DNA of 64,000 nucleotides from Brevibacterium paucivorans (GTDB lineage: Bacteria; Actinomycetota; Actinomycetes; Actinomycetales; Brevibacteriaceae): assembly GCF_016907735.1 (NCBI RefSeq), contig NZ_JAFBCP010000001.1, forward strand, positions 558,001 to 622,000. The letters run 5' to 3'. Numbering within the stretch: the first letter of the stretch is position 1; each line of letters starts with the position of its first letter. This document shows positions 1-9,934 of this stretch, one piece after another. The notes under the pieces were generated by a model that was given only the letters and a program-made list of their open reading frames with translations, did not search any database and was not told the DNA's origin. A program made the translations under genes and the position numbers.

Positions 1-2344
1 CCACATTTGTGCGCATCGCTTTGAGTGTCTCTTTGTGCTCCACCCCAAAGCGCTGCTCTTCGTCAATGATGACAAGGCCCAGGTTTTTAAAACGCACTTC
101 ACCGGACAGCAGACGGTGAGTTCCGATCACCACATCGAGCTTGCCGGAATGAATGTCGTCCTTGGTCTGCTGTGACTCCTTTGGAGTCTGGAAACGTGAA
201 AGCTTACCCACTGTGACGGGGAATCCCGCGTACCGTTCCCTAAACGTCTCAAAGTGCTGTTGAACCAACAAAGTGGTGGGAACCAGCACCGCCACCTGCT
301 TGCCGTCCTGAACTGCCTTGAAAGCGGCCCGGACTGCCACCTCGGTCTTTCCATAACCCACATCACCGCAGATCAGACGGTCCATGGGGAGAGGCTTCTC
401 CATGTCCTCTTTCACCTCGTCGATCGTTGTGAGCTGGTCAGTGGTTTCGACGTACCGGAACGCGTCCTCCAGCTCCCGCTGCCACGGCGTATCCGGTGAG
501 AACTGGAAGCCTTGCGAAGCCATGCGCGCCGAGTACAGTCGCACCAGCTCGCCCGCGATCTCCTTGACCGCTTTGCGAGCGCGCTGTTTGGTCTTCGCCC
601 AGTCGGCCCCGCCCATCTTGTTGACGGATGGGCTCTCGCCACCCACATAGCGGGTGACCTGATCGAGCGAGTCGGACGGCACAAACAAACGGTCGCCCGG
701 GTGGCCACGTTTGGACGGCGCGTATTCGATCACTAAGTATTCGCGGGTCAGCGAGTCCTTACCCTTGCGTGTGGTGCGCTGAACCAGCTCCACGAAGCGC
801 CCCACTCCGTGCTGTTCGTGAACCACATAGTCGCCTGGCTTCAGGTCAAGCGGGTCCACCTGCCCACGGCGACGCCTGCGCGGAAGGGACTTACGCCCTT
901 GGCGACTGTTCTGCACGGAACGGCCCAACACCTCGGACTCGGTGAGAACGGCAAGTTTCGCGGTCTCACTCACGAATCCCGCGTACGTGGCGGCCGTGGT
1001 CACGGTGACGGTGGCCGCCGGCGCGGGAGCCTCGATCACCGGTTCAAAGTGCGCTGGGATGTCCGCACTCGAGAACACCTCGACAAGCCGTTCGCCCGAG
1101 CCTTTACCTTCCGTGAGTACGTACACGTTCCACTCGTGCGAAACGTGGTCACGCACGTCGGTGAGCACCGCTTCAACGTCGCCTGCGTAACCGCGCGGTT
1201 CGCGGGCGTCGATCGTGACGTGGTTGTCCGTGACCTCCACCAGCTCTTCATCGCGGGCGAACCCGCCCACTTCCCACCATGGAAGGCTGAGTTGGTCTGC
1301 GGCCGTGCGGGTCTCCTCCAAAGTGCGGAAGCTCGCCGGGGACAGGTCAATGGGGGCCTTTCCTCCCGAGGTGGCAGAGGTCCACGCGGCCGCCAAGAAC
1401 TCGTCTGTTGTCGCCACGAGGTCCGCTGCCCGTGTTTCGACCCTTTCGGGGGAAAGCACCACAATGCGGGTGGTGCTGGGAAGGCGGGCGAGCAGTGGTT
1501 CCATGCCGTCGGCCAGCACGGGGGCCAGCGACTCCATCCCGTCCACGGCAACACCGTCAGCGATTTTGGTGAGCATGTCGGCCGCGGCAGGGATCTGCTC
1601 AACCAGGGCCGCGGCCCGTTCGCGCACCTTCGATGACAAGAGAACCTCGCGGCACGGAGGCGCCCACACGTGGGGCACCTCGGCACCTTCTTCAGCCTCG
1701 ATCGAACGCTGATCGGCAACCGAGAACCGCCGGATCTCTTCTACCTCATCGCCGAAGAACTCGACGCGCAGTGCCGAATCTTCGGTGGGCGGAAAGATGT
1801 CGATAATGCCGCCTCGGACGGCGAACTCTCCCCTTCGCGACACCATGTCGACGCGCGAATACGCCAAATGTGACAAGCGTTCAGCGAGTTCTGTCAGATC
1901 GTGTTCGTCACCCACTTTGATGGTGACGGGTTCCAGGTCACCCAGCCCTTTCACGATCGGCTGTAAGAGCGCGCGAACCGTGGTGACGACGACGGACAGT
2001 GGACGTTCGCCGGGGTGGCTGAGCGCGCGCAACACGGACAGGCGCTTACCCACTGTGTCCGACCGGGGCGAAAGGCGTTCATGTGGCAGGGTTTCCCAGC
2101 TGGGGAAGAACGCAACAGATGAGGGAGCCAGGTGGTCGGCGAGAGCTTCGGTAAGTTCTTCGGCTTCCCGCCCTGTCGATGTCACGGCCACTACAGGAGC
2201 GGTCGCGCTTGCTTGAGCGATGAGGAACGGCCACAGGCCCTTCACCACATCGATGGACCCTCCTGGATCTGTTTTGAGGGCATCGACGGCTTGGGTGAAG
2301 CCGGGGAGTTCGGACACGCTTGCAGAGATTCCCGTCAAAGACAC
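1..2344 (-). CDS. mfd: Transcription-repair coupling factor Mfd (partial, C-terminus beyond the left edge)
   Basis: Mfd is an ATP-driven DNA translocase that removes RNA polymerase stalled at lesions and recruits UvrA. The frame is open from a GTG at 2344 to the window edge, about 781 codons of a protein usually near 1200. Visible are the UvrB-like N-terminal part, the RNA-polymerase-interacting region near residue 510 ([14 protein letters not shown]), the Walker A motif GDVGYGKTE near residue 657 and the DEEQRF Walker B box near residue 758. The rest of the helicase and the TRG/C-terminal domains lie outside. The GTG is chosen because the reading starts MSLTGIS and a -10-like TAGACT lies 6 bases upstream, so the mRNA may be leaderless. 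The rhomboid gene diverges 31 bp away. Confidence 0.95.
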   Translation of the reverse strand, partial: MSLTGISASVSELPGFTQAVDALKTDPGGSIDVVKGLWPFLIAQASATAPVVAVTSTGREAEELTEALADHLAPSSVAFFPSWETLPHERLSPRSDTVGKRLSVLRALSHPGERPLSVVVTTVRALLQPIVKGLGDLEPVTIKVGDEHDLTELAERLSHLAYSRVDMVSRRGEFAVRGGIIDIFPPTEDSALRVEFFGDEVEEIRRFSVADQRSIEAEEGAEVPHVWAPPCREVLLSSKVRERAAALVEQIPAAADMLTKIADGVAVDGMESLAPVLADGMEPLLARLPSTTRIVVLSPERVETRAADLVATTDEFLAAAWTSATSGGKAPIDLSPASFRTLEETRTAADQLSLPWWEVGGFARDEELVEVTDNHVTIDAREPRGYAGDVEAVLTDVRDHVSHEWNVYVLTEGKGSGERLVEVFSSADIPAHFEPVIEAPAPAATVTVTTAATYAGFVSETAKLAVLTESEVLGRSVQNSRQGRKSLPRRRRRGQVDPLDLKPGDYVVHEQHGVGRFVELVQRTTRKGKDSLTREYLVIEYAPSKRGHPGDRLFVPSDSLDQVTRYVGGESPSVNKMGGADWAKTKQRARKAVKEIAGELVRLYSARMASQGFQFSPDTPWQRELEDAFRYVETTDQLTTIDEVKEDMEKPLPMDRLICGDVGYGKTEVAVRAAFKAVQDGKQVAVLVPTTLLVQQHFETFRERYAGFPVTVGKLSRFQTPKESQQTKDDIHSGKLDVVIGTHRLLSGEVRFKNLGLVIIDEEQRFGVEHKETLKAMRTNV

Positions 2345-2375
2345 GCCGTCAGTCTACCTGTGAAACACTTGTTAC

Positions 2376-3095
2376 ATGAGCCAGTCGCACAAATCAGGTG
2401 ACGAAGACAGTTTGGGTGCAATCGGGGTCGATGTTGCGAAACGCTTAGCGTCTCCCCTCATCATGCTCGCGGTCATGTGGCTGATCCGCATTTCTGACTT
2501 TGTGATTCCCATCCGGTTCAACGGCGCAGGACTACGGTCGTGGGACTTTTCGCACTGGTATGGGATTTTCACCATGCCGTTCTTGCACTCGTCGTGGCCT
2601 CACTTGTTGGCGAACTCGCTTCCGTTCCTGGTGTTAGGCGGGCTGGTCGTTGCCGACGGGGTTGCGCGTTTCTGGGCCGTGACAGGGATTGTCATGGTCA
2701 CAAGCGCTGTTGGCACGTTTTTTCTCAACGAACCGGGTACCGTCACGGTTGGGGCCTCTGGTTTGGTGTTCGGCTATTTTGGGTACCTTGCTGTCGCCGC
2801 GTTCTTCGCACGCACGTGGTCAGGACGCATTACGCGCGGAATCATTTCCCTGGTTGTTATTGGGGTGTATGGCAGCGCCATGCTGTTTGGCGTTCTCCCC
2901 CGGTTGGGCCACATTTCTTGGCAAGCGCACCTCTTTGGGCTCATTGGCGGAGTGTGCGCAGCCTGGGTCATCCTCAAGTGGGCCGGGAACAGGAAGTCGC
3001 AACGACCTCGGGCCGGCTCCACTGGAGCGACCGGCGGGACAACAGCTGGCACCGGGGACCCGGAACTTGACGCCATCCTCCGGAACCTGGACTAG
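2376..3095 (+). CDS. Rhomboid family intramembrane serine protease
   Basis: Predicted six-helix membrane protease of 239 residues that cleaves transmembrane substrates inside the lipid bilayer. The rhomboid signature is complete: His71, His76 and Asn80 in HSSWPHLLAN, the catalytic Ser128 in GASG, and the partner His185 in the segment before HLFGLIGG. A soluble tail of about 40 residues rich in Gly, Thr and Ala follows the last helix. The gene diverges from mfd, and its stop codon overlaps the stop of pth by 4 bases (tail to tail). The natural substrate cannot be told from the sequence. Confidence 0.9.
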   Translation: MSQSHKSGDEDSLGAIGVDVAKRLASPLIMLAVMWLIRISDFVIPIRFNGAGLRSWDFSHWYGIFTMPFLHSSWPHLLANSLPFLVLGGLVVADGVARFWAVTGIVMVTSAVGTFFLNEPGTVTVGASGLVFGYFGYLAVAAFFARTWSGRITRGIISLVVIGVYGSAMLFGVLPRLGHISWQAHLFGLIGGVCAAWVILKWAGNRKSQRPRAGSTGATGGTTAGTGDPELDAILRNLD

Positions 3096-3676
3096 CTCTG
3101 ACGCGAGTGGTACCGCTGCTGGGCTTCCGTGAGCCCTTTAAGCACCAAGTCTTCAACGGCGTCGGCACAGTCGGAGACAAAAATGGGCAGGTTTTTGCGT
3201 TCCGTACTTGAGAAGTTCTGCAACACGAAGTCTGCCGTGTCCATGCGTCCGGGCGGTCGGCCCACTCCGGCGCGCACCCGCAAGTAGTCGCGGGTACCCA
3301 GGTGCTTGCTCATCGACCGAAGGCCATTGTGCCCGCCTTCTCCCCCACCCAGTTTGAGCTTGATCGAGTCAAACGGCAGGTCCACATCGTCGTGAATAGC
3401 GATCACGTGGTCAGGGTCAATCGAATAGAAGTCAGCCAGCTGGCGCACGGGAAGCCCGGATTCGTTCATGTAGGTTGCGGACTTCATCAGGACGGACTTG
3501 GTACCCACAACCCCGCCGAGGTCGGCCACACTTGCCGCGACGGCTCGAGTTTTCGTGGACCCCAGTGTGGCCCCGCACCTGCGTACGAGTTCGTCTAGCA
3601 CCATGTGTCCGATGTTGTGCCGGGTACCCGCGTAACGTGGACCCGGATTACCCAGACCAATAATCAGGTATCGCAT
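3092..3676 (-). CDS. pth: Peptidyl-tRNA hydrolase
   Basis: Recycles peptidyl-tRNA released from stalled ribosomes by cleaving the ester bond. The 194-residue protein has the family opening LGNPGPRYAGTRHN with Asn10 and the catalytic His20, the KSATYMNESG box with Asn71, and the Asp pair at 96-97 (IHDDVDLPF). Length is normal for bacterial Pth. It follows rplY on the same strand, separated by an intrinsic terminator, an order (ctc-pth) common in Gram-positive genomes. Confidence 0.96.
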   Translation of the reverse strand: MRYLIIGLGNPGPRYAGTRHNIGHMVLDELVRRCGATLGSTKTRAVAASVADLGGVVGTKSVLMKSATYMNESGLPVRQLADFYSIDPDHVIAIHDDVDLPFDSIKLKLGGGEGGHNGLRSMSKHLGTRDYLRVRAGVGRPPGRMDTADFVLQNFSSTERKNLPIFVSDCADAVEDLVLKGLTEAQQRYHSRQS

Positions 3677-3691
3677 GCCGTCCTTCGATGT

Positions 3692-3725
3692 AAAAAAGTG
3701 GGGTGCGCACTATGCACACCCCACT
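3692..3725 (-). terminator. Intrinsic terminator after rplY
   Basis: On the minus strand an 8-9 bp stem (3698-3705 with 3717-3724, extendable by one A-T pair) is followed by a run of six T. It sits 14 bases after the rplY stop and before pth, so pth is likely expressed by read-through or from its own promoter. Confidence 0.8.
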
Positions 3726-3738
3726 CAGTTTACGGCGA

Positions 3739-4395
3739 TTACTCGTCGTCAGATGATTCTTTAGCAGCTTCGTCGGAAGGCTCAGCACCGGTTGATGCTG
3801 CAACTTCTTCGTCGACTGCTTCGGATTCGAGCTCAGATTCGAGTTCAGCTTCGGTCATTTCAGCTGCGACGTGGATGAGCATCATGTCTTCGTCGTCAAC
3901 CAGTTCGACGCCTTCTGGCAGTTTCACATCCTTTGCAAGGAGGTGGTCACCAACTTCGCGTCCTTCGATGGAGAGTTCGAAGTGTTCGGGAATCTGGGTG
4001 GCGTCTGCCATAACACGCAGAGTCTGGGTTTCAACCGAAACAAGGGTTCCAGGAGCAGCGTCGCCAACTGGCGAAACTGGAATGTCAACCTCAATCTTTT
4101 CACCGCGCTTCACGATGATGAAGTCAACGTGGATGATGTCGCGGCGAACCGGGTGGCGCTGGATGTCACGAGCAACTGCGAGGCTCTTGAGCTTGCCATC
4201 AGCAGTCGAGATCTCGACCAGCGAGTTTGGGTTCTTCATCGCCATCATAATGGCGTGGCCGTCAAATGAGAGGTGAGCAGGTTCGGATCCGTGACCGTAG
4301 AGCACTGCAGGAACACGTCCAGCGGCACGGGTACGGCGGGCATATCCCTTACCGTAGTTCTCACGGAGTTCGGCTTCGAGCTTAATGTCAGCCAT
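3739..4395 (-). CDS. rplY: 50S ribosomal protein L25 (general stress protein Ctc type)
   Basis: Binds 5S rRNA in the large ribosomal subunit. The 218-residue protein is the long Ctc form: an L25 domain (about residues 1-95, opening with LEAELRENYGKGYARR), a beta-rich TL5 C-domain, and a very acidic Glu/Ser/Ala tail from about residue 180. The start ATG has AAGGAC three bases upstream. The leader from the predicted promoter (4515-4544) to the ATG is about 115 nt and contains a CTCGCC/GGCGAG hairpin near 4498-4511. Confidence 0.94.
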   Translation of the reverse strand: MADIKLEAELRENYGKGYARRTRAAGRVPAVLYGHGSEPAHLSFDGHAIMMAMKNPNSLVEISTADGKLKSLAVARDIQRHPVRRDIIHVDFIIVKRGEKIEVDIPVSPVGDAAPGTLVSVETQTLRVMADATQIPEHFELSIEGREVGDHLLAKDVKLPEGVELVDDEDMMLIHVAAEMTEAELESELESEAVDEEVAASTGAEPSDEAAKESSDDE

Positions 4396-4514
4396 GATGT
4401 CCTTTCGTGTGGTTTATCCAAACCACGGCGACAGTTTTCGCGGTCAGATAACACCTTCACGAATAACCGCGTCGATAACGGAGAAGTCTTTCCTCCCTCG
4501 CCGAGGCGAGAAAC

Positions 4515-4544
4515 ATTCTATACGGTGACGCTCATTAAGCGCAA
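4515..4544 (-). promoter_or_regulatory. Predicted promoter of rplY
   Basis: Minus-strand -35 TTGCGC (4539-4544), then a -10 read either as TATAGA (4517-4522, 16 bp spacer) or TAGAAT (4515-4520, 18 bp spacer). It lies between the prs terminator and the rplY leader. Confidence 0.45.
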
Positions 4545-4550
4545 AAGCAG

Positions 4551-4576
4551 GCGCACGCGTCAATCGACGCGTGCGC
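4551..4576 (-). terminator. Terminator hairpin after prs
   Basis: A perfect 10 bp stem (4551-4560 with 4567-4576) with a 6-base loop lies 24 bp after the prs stop. On the minus strand it is followed by a short T-rich stretch including TTTT. Confidence 0.7.
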
Positions 4577-4599
4577 GCAGACTTGTTTGGTGGATTTCG

Positions 4600-5571
4600 T
4601 TAAATGTTGAAGAGGCTCGTAACCGAACCGTCCTCGAATACTTCGTGAACTGCTCGTCCCAAGAGCGGAGCGATCGACAGAACGGTGAGCTTGTCGAAGA
4701 TCTTTTCTTCGCTCAGCGGAAGCGTGTTTGTCACGATCACTTCGTTAGCAACCGAGTTCTTCAACCGCTCTACTGCAGGCCCGGAGAACACCGGGTGCGT
4801 TGCCACAATGACAACTCCGGTTGCACCGTCAGCCATACACGCCTCGGCGGCCTGCACAATGGTGCCACCCGTGTCGATCATGTCATCAACGAGAACGCAC
4901 ATGCGCCCCTTGACGTCACCCACCACGCGGTTGGCTTTGGTCTGGTTTGGACGGTCAATGTCGCGAGTCTTGTGGATAAATGCCAGTGGGCAACCACCCA
5001 AAGCAGCCGACCAGTTCTCAGCGACCTTGATGCGTCCCGCGTCTGGGGAGACAACCGCGAGTGGTTGCTCATAGTTGCTCTTGACGTAGTCAGACAGGAT
5101 CGGCAGGGCGACCAAGTGGTCCACGGGACCGTCGAAGAAGCCCTGGATCTGTGCGGTGTGGAGATCCACGGTGATGATGCGGTCGGCGCCTGCAGTGCGG
5201 TACAAGTCAGCGACGAGGCGGGCGGAAATAGGTTCACGTCCGCGGTGCTTCTTGTCCTGGCGAGCGTATGGGAAGAATGGGGCGATAACAGTGATGCGCT
5301 TGGCCGATGCACGCTTCAGTGCGTCAACCATAATGAGCTGTTCCATCAACCATTCGTTGATGGGTGCGCAGTGGCTTTGCAGAACAAATGCGTCACATCC
5401 GCGTACAGACTCAGAAAAGCGAACATAGATTTCGCCGTTCGCAAAGTTGTACACATCAGCTGGAAGAAGCTCAGTACCCAGATTTTCTGCGACTTGCTGG
5501 GCTAGCTCTTCGTGTGCACGCCCAGAAACGAGAACAAGTTTCTTTTCGCCTGCGGCGGTAATCGAGTTCAC
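4600..5571 (-). CDS. prs: Ribose-phosphate pyrophosphokinase
   Basis: Makes PRPP from ribose 5-phosphate and ATP, feeding purine, pyrimidine, NAD and amino-acid synthesis. The 323-residue protein has the ATP-binding region FFPYARQDKKHRGREPISA (about 99-117), the metal/substrate segment DLHTAQIQGFF (136-146) and the PRPP loop VLVDDMIDTGGTI (227-238). The start is GTG, overlapping the glmU stop as GTGA, so translation is coupled. A glmU-prs pair is usual in Gram-positive bacteria. PRPP made here is used by purN/purH and pncB elsewhere in this window. Confidence 0.97.
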   Translation of the reverse strand: MNSITAAGEKKLVLVSGRAHEELAQQVAENLGTELLPADVYNFANGEIYVRFSESVRGCDAFVLQSHCAPINEWLMEQLIMVDALKRASAKRITVIAPFFPYARQDKKHRGREPISARLVADLYRTAGADRIITVDLHTAQIQGFFDGPVDHLVALPILSDYVKSNYEQPLAVVSPDAGRIKVAENWSAALGGCPLAFIHKTRDIDRPNQTKANRVVGDVKGRMCVLVDDMIDTGGTIVQAAEACMADGATGVVIVATHPVFSGPAVERLKNSVANEVIVTNTLPLSEEKIFDKLTVLSIAPLLGRAVHEVFEDGSVTSLFNI

Positions 5572-7025
5572 TGTTCGTCCGTCTCCTTGTTGGCAGAAGC
5601 AGCGTCGGCAGCGGGGGTTCCTGGTCGGTTCTTAACCACCCACTCTTCAATATTACGCTGAGGCGCAACGGTTATGGCCAGTGCACCTGCAGGAACATCC
5701 TTTCGAATGACCGTACCGGCTCCGGAGTATGCTCCGTCGCCCACGGTCACAGGTGCGACGAACATGGTGTCGGAGCCTGTGCGCACGTTGTCGCCCACTA
5801 CAGTGCGGTGCTTGTTCACACCGTCATAGTTGACGAAAACGCTCGATGCACCGATGTTGGAGTTCTTACCGATCGTCGCGTCACCCACATACGTGAGGTG
5901 CGGAACCTTCGAACCAGATCCGATCTGTGCGTTCTTCGTTTCGACAAACGTGCCGATCTTGCCGTTTTCACCCAAGTCCGTTCCGGGACGCAGATATGCA
6001 AACGGACCTACCGTTGCACCTGCTCGCACCACGGCGAGTTGAGCGTGAGTCCGGATGACCTGCGCGCCTTCTCCCACCTCGGTGTCTGACAGGGTGGTGT
6101 CCGGGCCAATCACAGCTCCGGTAGCGATATCGCACGCTCCGTGAAGCTGAACGCCCGGAAGGATGGTGACGTCAGGGTTCAGGGTCACATCCGAGTCGAT
6201 CCACGTGGTGTCAGGATCCACGACCGTAACGCCGGCACGCATCCACTTCTCGACGTTGCGTCGGTTGAGCTCTTTTCCAAGTGCTGCAAGCTGGACCCGG
6301 TCATTTGCACCTTCGACCTGCCACACGTCGTCAGTGGCCAAAGCAGCAACAGCCGACCCCTGCGAGCGGGCAATACCGATCACGTCCGTGAGGTACTTTT
6401 CGCCCTGTGCGTTGTCGGTTCCAACCGAAGCCAAAGATGAACGCAACACTCCGGCGTCAAAAGCGTAGATGCCCGAGTTGATCTCGGTGATTGCGCGCTC
6501 TTGTTCCGTGGCGTCCTTTTCTTCCACGATCTTCTCGAGTGTCCCGGTCGCGTCGCGCACGATCCGGCCGTAACCCCGAGGTTGTTCCACGTGAGCGGAC
6601 AAAACCGTAGCCGCGTTGGAGTGTTCTTCGTGGAAAGCCACCAAGTCGTTAATGGTGTCCGCTTCCAACAGAGGGACATCGCCGTAGGTCACTACGACGG
6701 TTCCAGTGAGGTCTTGTGGAAGTTGGGTGAGCGCACACTCAACGGCGCGCCCGGTACCCGGAACGTCATCTTGATCTGCCACCAGCACCGCGCATTCACG
6801 TGCCTGGGCGATCTGTGAAACGTGTTCACCCACTCGGTCACGCTCGTGGCGCAAAACGACGACCAGGTGATCGGGGTTGACACCCGCAGCCGCATCGACT
6901 GCGTGGTGCAACAGTGATCGACCACCAATAGGGTGCATCACTTTGGGCGTGGAGGACTTCATACGGGTTCCCGCTCCAGCGGCGAGAACGATTACGGCAG
7001 CTGGCGACTGCTGCGTCATGTGCAC
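5568..7025 (-). CDS. glmU: Bifunctional N-acetylglucosamine-1-phosphate uridyltransferase / glucosamine-1-phosphate acetyltransferase
   Basis: Carries out the last two steps to UDP-GlcNAc, the peptidoglycan precursor. The N-terminal pyrophosphorylase domain has the motif LAAGAGTRMKSSTPKVMH (about 15-32). The C-terminal half is a left-handed beta-helix of hexapeptide repeats ending in the acetyltransferase region (about 270-455). A charged tail of about 30 residues follows. The third codon is also ATG, so the start could be 7019. Its stop overlaps the prs start. The tRNA-Gln gene lies just upstream on the same strand. Confidence 0.96.
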   Translation of the reverse strand: MHMTQQSPAAVIVLAAGAGTRMKSSTPKVMHPIGGRSLLHHAVDAAAGVNPDHLVVVLRHERDRVGEHVSQIAQARECAVLVADQDDVPGTGRAVECALTQLPQDLTGTVVVTYGDVPLLEADTINDLVAFHEEHSNAATVLSAHVEQPRGYGRIVRDATGTLEKIVEEKDATEQERAITEINSGIYAFDAGVLRSSLASVGTDNAQGEKYLTDVIGIARSQGSAVAALATDDVWQVEGANDRVQLAALGKELNRRNVEKWMRAGVTVVDPDTTWIDSDVTLNPDVTILPGVQLHGACDIATGAVIGPDTTLSDTEVGEGAQVIRTHAQLAVVRAGATVGPFAYLRPGTDLGENGKIGTFVETKNAQIGSGSKVPHLTYVGDATIGKNSNIGASSVFVNYDGVNKHRTVVGDNVRTGSDTMFVAPVTVGDGAYSGAGTVIRKDVPAGALAITVAPQRNIEEWVVKNRPGTPAADAASANKETDEQ

Positions 7026-7046
7026 TCCTTGAACTAGCGGCGCTAG

Positions 7047-7118
7047 CTCCGCCCCTAGGATTCGAACCTAGACTGCACGGCTCCAAAGGCCGGCGTGCTG
7101 CCATTACACCAGGGCGGA
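7047..7118 (-). tRNA. tRNA-Gln (anticodon TTG)
   Basis: A 72-nt cloverleaf: acceptor TCCGCCC pairs with GGGCGGA, the T arm has GGTTCGAATCC, and the anticodon loop CTTTGGA gives TTG. The anticodon stem CCGGC/GCCGT has four pairs and a C-U mismatch at its outer end (27-43). No CCA is encoded. Confidence 0.93.
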
Positions 7119-7159
7119 TTGTTCATACGATGAACAGGCTTTTCTATCTTGCCATTAAG

Positions 7160-7528
7160 ATGGGAAACATGGAAATTCTGCGCAACATTCTACTTATTTT
7201 GCACCTGGTCGGAATGGCCATCATCGTTGGTGGCTACTTTACATACATGCGTTCACCACGCGTGGTAGCGGGCATGTTGCACGCTTCTTTCCTGCAGGTG
7301 GTGACAGGTGTAGCTCTGGTAGGCGTAGCTGAAGCGATGGGCGGCGCTAACCACATGAAGATCGGCATCAAACTGGTCCTTGCGAGCTTGGTGACCGTGT
7401 TTGCGCTCATTGGTAACCGCAAACAGAAAGCTCACGATCAGGCCGACGGCCCTCAGCCGTCCGCCACGATGGCTCACCTAACAGGAGTGTTTGCGATCCT
7501 CGCAGTCATCATTGCAGTGGTTCTGTAA
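7160..7528 (+). CDS. Small integral membrane protein, unknown function
   Basis: About 120 residues with four predicted hydrophobic helices (ILRNILLILHLVGMAIIVGGY; a helix over LQVVTGVALVGVAEAMG; IKLVLASLVTVFALIG; LTGVFAILAVIIAVVL). I recognise no catalytic motif. Start choice is uncertain: ATG at 7160 or 7169 (GGGAA overlaps the first), and an in-frame ATG at 7130 is also open. It diverges from tRNA-Gln and ends just before a strong terminator. Resembles short, uncharacterised membrane proteins of actinobacteria; function is not inferred. Confidence 0.75.
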   Translation: MGNMEILRNILLILHLVGMAIIVGGYFTYMRSPRVVAGMLHASFLQVVTGVALVGVAEAMGGANHMKIGIKLVLASLVTVFALIGNRKQKAHDQADGPQPSATMAHLTGVFAILAVIIAVVL

Positions 7529-7541
7529 CACCCTGTACTTT

Positions 7542-7572
7542 AACGAGCGACACCCGAGTGGTGTCGCTCGTT
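7542..7572 (+). terminator. Intrinsic terminator after the small membrane protein
   Basis: Perfect 13 bp stem (7542-7554 with 7560-7572), 5-base loop, followed by a short T stretch. It separates the membrane-protein gene from pcrA. Confidence 0.8.
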
Positions 7573-7609
7573 TGTGTATCAGCCTCCCGTCGCTTAAAAG
7601 TGAAACATC

Positions 7610-9919
7610 ATGAACTTTGACTTCCTTGATTCGCAATCAGCCTCAGAACCCGAAAACCCGGTAGCCAACACCGCACCCGGGCAGGAAGAACTTCTCGAAA
7701 ACCTCAACCCTCAACAGCGCCAGGCAGTGACGCATTCAGGCTCGGCGCTCTTGATCGTCGCAGGTGCCGGATCAGGGAAAACCACTGTCCTCACGCGACG
7801 GATCGCACACATCTTGGCCACAGGGCAAGCACATCCAGGGCAGATCCTTGCGATCACGTTTACCAACAAGGCCGCTCGCGAGATGCTGGAGCGTGTCACA
7901 TCGCTTGTGGGCGATCGTGCGCGTGGCATGTGGATCTCCACGTTCCACTCTGCATGTGTGCGAATCCTTCGACGCGAGGCGCGCGACCGCACATCCAATT
8001 TCTCCATTTATGACGCGCAAGATTCTTTGCGACTCATCACACAGGTGACGAAAGAACTCGACCTCGACCCCAAGAAGTTTACGCCCAAGACCCTTCGGAA
8101 TCGCATTTCGAACCTCAAGAACGAATGCATAACCGCAGCAGACTTCGAGGTCAAAGCGCAGGAAAACAACCCGCTGGAACAAGCGACTGCGCGGGTATAC
8201 AGCCGGTATCAAGAACGCTTGGCTGTCGCGAACGCCTACGATTTCGACGACCTCATTATGGAGACCGTGAGGTTGCTGACGAACAACCCCGAAATCGCAC
8301 GGAACTACAGGGCGCGGTTCACCCACATTTTCGTCGACGAGTACCAGGACACGAACCCGGCACAGTACGCGCTGATCCGGGTACTCGCCGGGGCGGACCT
8401 CCCTGAGCCCACCGGCCAGCTCACGGTGGTAGGCGACGCGGACCAGTCCATTTATGCGTTCCGCGGAGCCACTGTGCGCAATATCGTCGAATTCGAAAAA
8501 GACTTCCCACACGCACAGACGATTGTTCTGGAGCAGAACTACCGGTCCACGCAGAACATTCTTTCGGCCGCTAACGCCGTCATTCGGAATAACGACGACC
8601 GTCGCGACAAAAACCTGTGGACCGACCAAGGCAGTGGCGAAAAAGTAGTGGGGTGGGTCGCGTCAACCGAGCATGCAGAAGCTCAGTTCGTCGTTGACAG
8701 GATCGACGAACTCATGGACGAAACCGATCTCACCTACGGTGACTTCGCTGTCTTCTACCGCACGAACGCTCAGTCGCGAGCTATTGAAGATGCCCTGGTG
8801 AGAGCGGGACTCCCATACAAGGTTGTGGGTGGTACACGGTTCTACGAGCGCAAAGAAATCAAGGACGTCTTGGCCTACGCTCACGTTTTGTCGAACCCGT
8901 CGGATGACGTGAATCTGCGTCGCATTCTCAACGTGCCCAAACGCGGCATCGGAGATCGTGGCGAAGCCCTCGTCGCGGCACTCGCGAACCGCGAACGCAT
9001 CAGCTTTTATGAAGCGCTCAAACGGGCAGAAGAAGCGCCGGGGATGACCAATCGCACCCTGGGCCCACTCCGGGCGTTCACACAGCTCCTCAACGACCTA
9101 CTCGAGGCGTGCCACGGTGCACAACCATCCCGCGTACTTGAAGCGATCATGGAACAGACGGGCTATTTGGATGAACTCAACCGCAGTACGGACCCACAGG
9201 ACGAGTCGCGCGTGGACAACCTCGCGGAATTGGTTGCAGTCGCTGAGGACTTCCAGCACTCGCAGCCGGAAGCAACCCTTGACGACTTCCTCGAACGTGT
9301 CTCGCTCACCGCTGACGCCGACTCTGTCCCCGATTCACAAGCCGGCGAAATCACGCTCATGACTCTGCACACGGCCAAGGGGCTGGAGTTCCCCGTCGTG
9401 TTCCTCACCGGTTTGGAAGACGGCACGTTCCCCCACCAGCGCTCGTTTACGAACGCCACGGAACTGGCAGAAGAGCGGCGTCTGGCCTACGTGGGTCTCA
9501 CGCGCGCCATGCAGCGCCTGTTTGTGTCCAGGTCAGAAACCCGGTCGATGTGGGGGCAGTCGTCGTACAACCCACCCAGCCGGTTCCTGCAGGAGATCCC
9601 GTCGGAACTCGTCGATTGGCAGTCGACCGGCTCGGTCACTGCACCCGTGACCAGCTCGGCTAATCGTTCGTTGTCAGCTGGGCGGTACACCTCGGGAGGG
9701 CGCACGGCGGCTTCCGTTGGAAGGTCGGGTTCGCGGATCCGGCCACAAAGGGAGGTTCCCGAGGTCGCAGTCGGGGATACGCTCTCGCACGACTCCTTTG
9801 GTTTGGGAACTGTCGTCGAGGTGACGGGATCGGGCGATAAGACCGTTGCACATGTTGACTTTGGTTCAGAAGGTACCAAGCGTCTGCTTATGCGTTACGC
9901 GCCCGTCGAGAAACTGTAA
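7610..9919 (+). CDS. pcrA: ATP-dependent DNA helicase PcrA/UvrD
   Basis: Superfamily 1A 3'-5' helicase acting in excision and mismatch-type repair and replication restart. The 769-residue protein shows the motifs in order: Walker A GAGSGKTT, the Walker B region DEYQDTNPAQ, motif III VGDADQSIYAFRGA, QNYRST, motif V TLHTAKGLEFP and motif VI RRLAYVGLTRA. The final part (about 715-769) is the beta-rich PcrA C-domain implicated in RNA polymerase contact (DTLSHDSFGLGTVVEV). It has its own transcription unit, bounded by terminators on both sides. Confidence 0.95.
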   Translation: MNFDFLDSQSASEPENPVANTAPGQEELLENLNPQQRQAVTHSGSALLIVAGAGSGKTTVLTRRIAHILATGQAHPGQILAITFTNKAAREMLERVTSLVGDRARGMWISTFHSACVRILRREARDRTSNFSIYDAQDSLRLITQVTKELDLDPKKFTPKTLRNRISNLKNECITAADFEVKAQENNPLEQATARVYSRYQERLAVANAYDFDDLIMETVRLLTNNPEIARNYRARFTHIFVDEYQDTNPAQYALIRVLAGADLPEPTGQLTVVGDADQSIYAFRGATVRNIVEFEKDFPHAQTIVLEQNYRSTQNILSAANAVIRNNDDRRDKNLWTDQGSGEKVVGWVASTEHAEAQFVVDRIDELMDETDLTYGDFAVFYRTNAQSRAIEDALVRAGLPYKVVGGTRFYERKEIKDVLAYAHVLSNPSDDVNLRRILNVPKRGIGDRGEALVAALANRERISFYEALKRAEEAPGMTNRTLGPLRAFTQLLNDLLEACHGAQPSRVLEAIMEQTGYLDELNRSTDPQDESRVDNLAELVAVAEDFQHSQPEATLDDFLERVSLTADADSVPDSQAGEITLMTLHTAKGLEFPVVFLTGLEDGTFPHQRSFTNATELAEERRLAYVGLTRAMQRLFVSRSETRSMWGQSSYNPPSRFLQEIPSELVDWQSTGSVTAPVTSSANRSLSAGRYTSGGRTAASVGRSGSRIRPQREVPEVAVGDTLSHDSFGLGTVVEVTGSGDKTVAHVDFGSEGTKRLLMRYAPVEKL

Positions 9920-9934
9920 AAGCTCTAGACACAA

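Noticed and set aside
809..1636. 275-codon open frame on the plus strand opposite mfd
   Set aside because: Shadow of the mfd coding strand; no start signal, composition of an antisense frame.
4273..5505. 410-codon plus-strand frame opposite rplY and prs
   Set aside because: Covers two conserved genes on the other strand and shows no domain or start signal; antisense artefact.
7772..8629. 285-codon minus-strand frame opposite pcrA
   Set aside because: PcrA motifs fill the plus strand here; the minus frame has no recognisable features.
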